This document shows positions 60,761-64,000 of a DNA stretch of 64,000 nucleotides, one piece after another. The position numbers and the translations under genes were made by a program. The stretch's first letter is position 1; every line of letters begins with the position of its first letter. The notes beneath the pieces are model-generated. The model was given only the letters and a program-made list of their open reading frames with translations, ran no database searches and was not told where the DNA came from. Source of the stretch: Poronia punctata (taxonomy: Eukaryota > Ascomycota > Sordariomycetes > Xylariales > Xylariaceae). The DNA lies in NCBI GenBank assembly GCA_022579005.1, contig MU401467.1, positions 186,001-250,000 on the forward strand, read 5' to 3'.

Positions 60761-63700
60761 TCAAACTTCGATGGATTCGTTAAATCGAAGCACGCCATTA
60801 CTCCTGAGAATACCGTCGACGCCCTTGGGCACGCCCGAGAAAGGATCTGCATTTGGTGCCTGTGGTTGTTCGCCAGATTGGTCGACAACAAGAGCCAGCC
60901 CGTTGGATTTGATGGCGTCTACAAGGGCCGGCACCATATTCTTGAGTTGTACCCCGTCAGCAAATATGCCTCTAAAACACAGCAACATGAAAAAGAAAGG
61001 GGAAAGGAAACTTACCAACAATCGAGCGCTACATATCAATCCCATAAGATTGTTATTCTGCGCTATCCGGACCGCCTCCTTGACCGAAAACGTCTTTCTC
61101 CCGCTGTATTGTACGACATTGGGCGCCGGCATAACATCATCACGTCCGAGGTCGTTGCACAAAAAGACTGGGAAGTTTGGCTGTTTCCAGTTCAGCGTCG
61201 CACATAGGATCGGGTTGTACGAGCTGAAGACGATGGAGCGTGCCGTGCCTAGTGTTGCAGATGCTCGTTGCTCGCGCGCGTGGTCGAAGACAACCGTTAG
61301 AAGAGCGTCTGCAAAGTTATTCGTGTTCAAAGTAGGGCCGAGGCCATGCTTTTTCCCGTCCTCCTCTGTAGGATAGAGAATTTGCAAGTTGACGTGCATA
61401 GAAGAGGGTAGAAGGGACAAGGCCTGTTCTAGGGAAATTCCGGCGGTCAACAAAACTCGGTGGACCTCGGTTATGTCGTCATGTCCGTGTGATTGAATCG
61501 ACGAGAGCTTCGCACGGCTGGGGCTTGTTGCTGTGACGGCGGTGAACTGATCGAAGGCTAAGCGTGCTACCGGTACGCCGACGCCGCCACATTGTATACG
61601 CCACGTAGGCCATAGCACTGGAACGCCGTCACTAGTATGCTGCACGTGTAGCTGGACGAATTCTCCTGACAGACTCGAGCCGGTGACAAACATGTTCGGG
61701 TTCTGATCAAGCTGGCTGGTAGCTTTCCAGTAGGTTTCGAAATCCGTAATCTCCAGAGGGGCACCTTGGAACGGCTTGATGACTTGGGTGTTGAAGCTGA
61801 TCTGTCCTATGGCTCGAAGTCGTGGGTCGAATAAGGGGAGGCAGCATCTACCGGAACCGGTTAACGAAGCCCGGAACGTGTTGGGAAGGGCCACTGTTTT
61901 CGCAATGATCTTGGCTCCATAGGTCGGGAATACATCGAAGTCAAGTGTGAAATTGTCCAGGTTGTCCACTTGAAAGGAAACAAGTCGGGTATCCTCTTGG
62001 AAGGGTAGGATGATATTCTTCGGAATTAGCTCGGAGAGCTTGGAAGAGATAGTAAGCCGAGCTGCTGGATATTTGCTGTCGTGGAAGAATATCAGGGGCG
62101 GCTCTCCGTTCTCTTCAAAGCTGATCTGCACGACCGTCTTGGTGTCCAAGAAATTGTGTCCGTATCGACGCAATGGGATGATGGGAGGCGGCAATTCGAG
62201 TTCGGGGATAGCATCCACATCTAACGACATGGGAACTGGCCCGGTGCCACTATCTATAGGTGCCAGTAGTGTGCCGGCATCTTGCATTTCCACCGAGGTC
62301 TCGGTCTTGTCCTTCTGATAGGGTGTGAGAAGCTGCATACAGGTCAAGTGTCCTTCCCAGGCGGCATAGTACACAGCGGGCAGCCCCTTTTCGTCCAGGA
62401 TGTTGGGATCAGCGCCGACGTTGAGCAGTTCTTGAAGACATGGCACGTTGCCCTCGCTGGCAGCATGTACTAACGGTGTCCATCCGTACAGTTTATCGAT
62501 TTGATCCAAGTCGGCGCCATACTGCTTCAAGAGGCCGAGTAATCGTGGTGTGTGACCCGATCTTGCCACGAGGTGCTGTGGGTAGAGACCCTCGGCGTCG
62601 GGAAGAATTCTGGCTCCGTGCTGCAAAAGAATCTCGACAGTCTCAATTGAGCCATGCTCGCACGCCAAATTCAGGGGTATATGTTCCGTCTCCGACACTG
62701 GATCTAAGCGGGAAGTAGCGTTCAGAAGCAATTGCACACAGGTTATGTGGCCATGGATGATGGCGTGGATGAGAGGGGTGAAATTATCGTGATCAATCAT
62801 GTCGATGGTTGAGTGATCAGCTATATAGGGGTTCAGGTCAGTCAAACAAAATCAGCCATGTTATAACCAGTGTAGTGAAAAGGGGCCATACCTCGAAGAA
62901 GAATTTCTAGCATATCCAGACGCCCGTGCATGCTGGCATAATGTAGAGGCACTCTGCCGTACACGTCTGTTCTATTTACTGCAACGCCTTCCGTTAGACC
63001 GATACCTAGGACAAAATGGTTTCCGTATATGGCCGCTTGATGAAGACAGTTCCGCTCGTTAATGTCGTCCTCGGACTGGACATCGACAAGACCTGTTCCT
63101 AATAGAACCTCGAGCGAAGCCTTTGGCGCTTCGTGGATTGCGGCTAGAAAGGTACGCGTCACCCTTTCCCTCAAGGAAATGTCCATCGTAGGTGTTGAAC
63201 CTGAAGAAGCTTGCATTCTTGACAGCAAATCCCGTAACGACTCCAAGTTGCCGCCGATGGCAGTATCTAATAACAAGCTGTCTGCATCGCCTTCGTCGGT
63301 GCCGAGCAGATGCTGACTACTGACGACATGCTCTGTTCGTGGTTCAAAATTGACATTGTCGCCGTCTGCCCAAGCTCCCAACTCTTGGAGACTTGTGGTC
63401 GCTTGATCAGATAGCTCGCTGATGACGGGCGCATTGAAAAAAGGCTGTACTTCGACGGCGCGGGATAGATAAAGCTCTTTTGTTCTAGACTTTGACGTCT
63501 TATCCCATTTCTTCAGTATTTTGGAGAAAGCTGTACCGTTGATCTCCACAAATTGTTGTAGCTTGTTGAGGTCGTTGGCGAACTGCTGAAACCCTTCCTC
63601 GAGCGTGGTGAACTTGGCGGACCGCCTAGAAATCCCTTGCCTCGCCTTTAAGACCTTCTTTTTATCAAGCAATGTCTTGAGTCGGATTTTAAGCTGCTCT

Positions 63701-64000
63701 GGTGTCAACATCTCAGTCCAAGATGCATCGGTCTGTTTGGTAATGACCAACCTCGGCCTCCTTTTGGAGGTAAAATGCATTGACTTTCTCAAGCTCTCGC
63801 TCCTATAGGGGTATCAGCAGGGGGTTTACAGTGTTATAAAGTCAAAGACCGGAATACAACGCACCAACTGGAAGAAAAACTTGGCTTTATTTGCTTGCAA
63901 AGCGGCCTGCGTGTCTACATGGACGGACGGAAGGTGAGGGTCGTTTTGAGCGCTGAGTATTGGCGTGGCCGAAAGCCTTTTGATGAGCTGAAGAATAGAT
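60761..64000 (-). CDS. NUC-2/PHO81-type phosphate regulator (SPX-ankyrin-GDPD), 5' end cut
   Basis: Homologue of Neurospora NUC-2 and yeast Pho81, which relay phosphate status by inhibiting the Pho85-type cyclin/CDK. Exons in the window: >64000-63865, 63802-63752, 63693-62892, 62820-61016 and 60940-60761; the start codon lies beyond the right edge. The SPX domain begins off-window and continues with LIKRLSATPIL, ERELEKVNAFYLQKEAE, KIRLKTLLDKKKVLKAR and FVEINGTAFSKILKKWDKTS. Ankyrin repeats follow (DTAIGGNLESLRDLL, VYGRVPLHYASMHGRLDMLE, NFTPLIHAIIHGHITCVQLL, HIPLNLACEHGSIETVEILL, TPLVHAASEGNVPCLQELL, LPAVYYAAWEGHLTCMQLL). The C-terminus is the GDPD-like domain (VHVDLQ-type region written LSLLPSSMHVNLQILYPTEE, ending NNLMGLICSARLLNMVPAL). 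The final intron is 75 nt, divisible by three. Confidence 0.92.

Overview
The window looks like nuclear DNA of a filamentous ascomycete (Pezizomycotina, plausibly Sordariomycetes or Leotiomycetes; I cannot place it further). The reasons are the many short GT-AG introns, fungal-type housekeeping proteins, a NUC-2/Pho81-type phosphate regulator, intron-containing tRNA-Leu genes, and a retroelement destroyed by C-to-T/G-to-A mutation in the manner of repeat-induced point mutation (RIP). Exon joins were made by hand from splice sites, reading phase and family similarity; every multi-exon model below closes in frame.

Layout. 1-7.1 kb: a short-chain dehydrogenase cut by the left edge, exosome subunit RRP42, an uncharacterised mitochondrial membrane protein, and cytochrome c. 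7.8-17.4 kb: one 9,588-bp LTR-type element with two 292-bp LTRs and a 5-bp target duplication (AGTAT). Its interior is extremely AT-rich and has no reading frame left, and it sits 13 bp beyond the stop codon of RIX7. 17.4-31.8 kb: AAA-ATPase RIX7, ESCRT-III subunit VPS20, a DUF2293 protein, ATP synthase OSCP subunit, and a large GH63-like glycoside hydrolase. 32.9-35.6 kb: a RasGEF carrying a Ras-like GTPase domain at its N-terminus. 35.6-39.6 kb: a gene-poor gap. 39.6-51.9 kb: a DUF726 protein that lacks the expected serine nucleophile, a Gta3/GatC-like amidotransferase subunit, an inverted pair of tRNA-Leu(AAG) genes, alpha-SNAP (SEC17), RRP12 and the SNARE VTI1. 51.9-55.5 kb: another gene-poor gap holding a complete 567-bp hAT-like MITE with an 8-bp target duplication. 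55.5-64 kb: an FAD-dependent oxidoreductase, COX11, a small membrane protein of unknown function, and a NUC-2/Pho81-type SPX-ankyrin-GDPD protein cut by the right edge.

The genes fall into three themes without any sign of a cluster: mitochondrial function (cytochrome c, OSCP, COX11, Gta3-like, the unknown mitochondrial protein), ribosome biogenesis/RNA processing (RRP42, RIX7, RRP12), and membrane traffic (VPS20, SEC17, VTI1). I saw no CRISPR, biosynthetic cluster or virus-like region. The most unusual items are the RIP-destroyed retroelement with its mutation context and sharp edges, the MITE, the DUF726 active-site change, and the Ras-like/RasGEF fusion.
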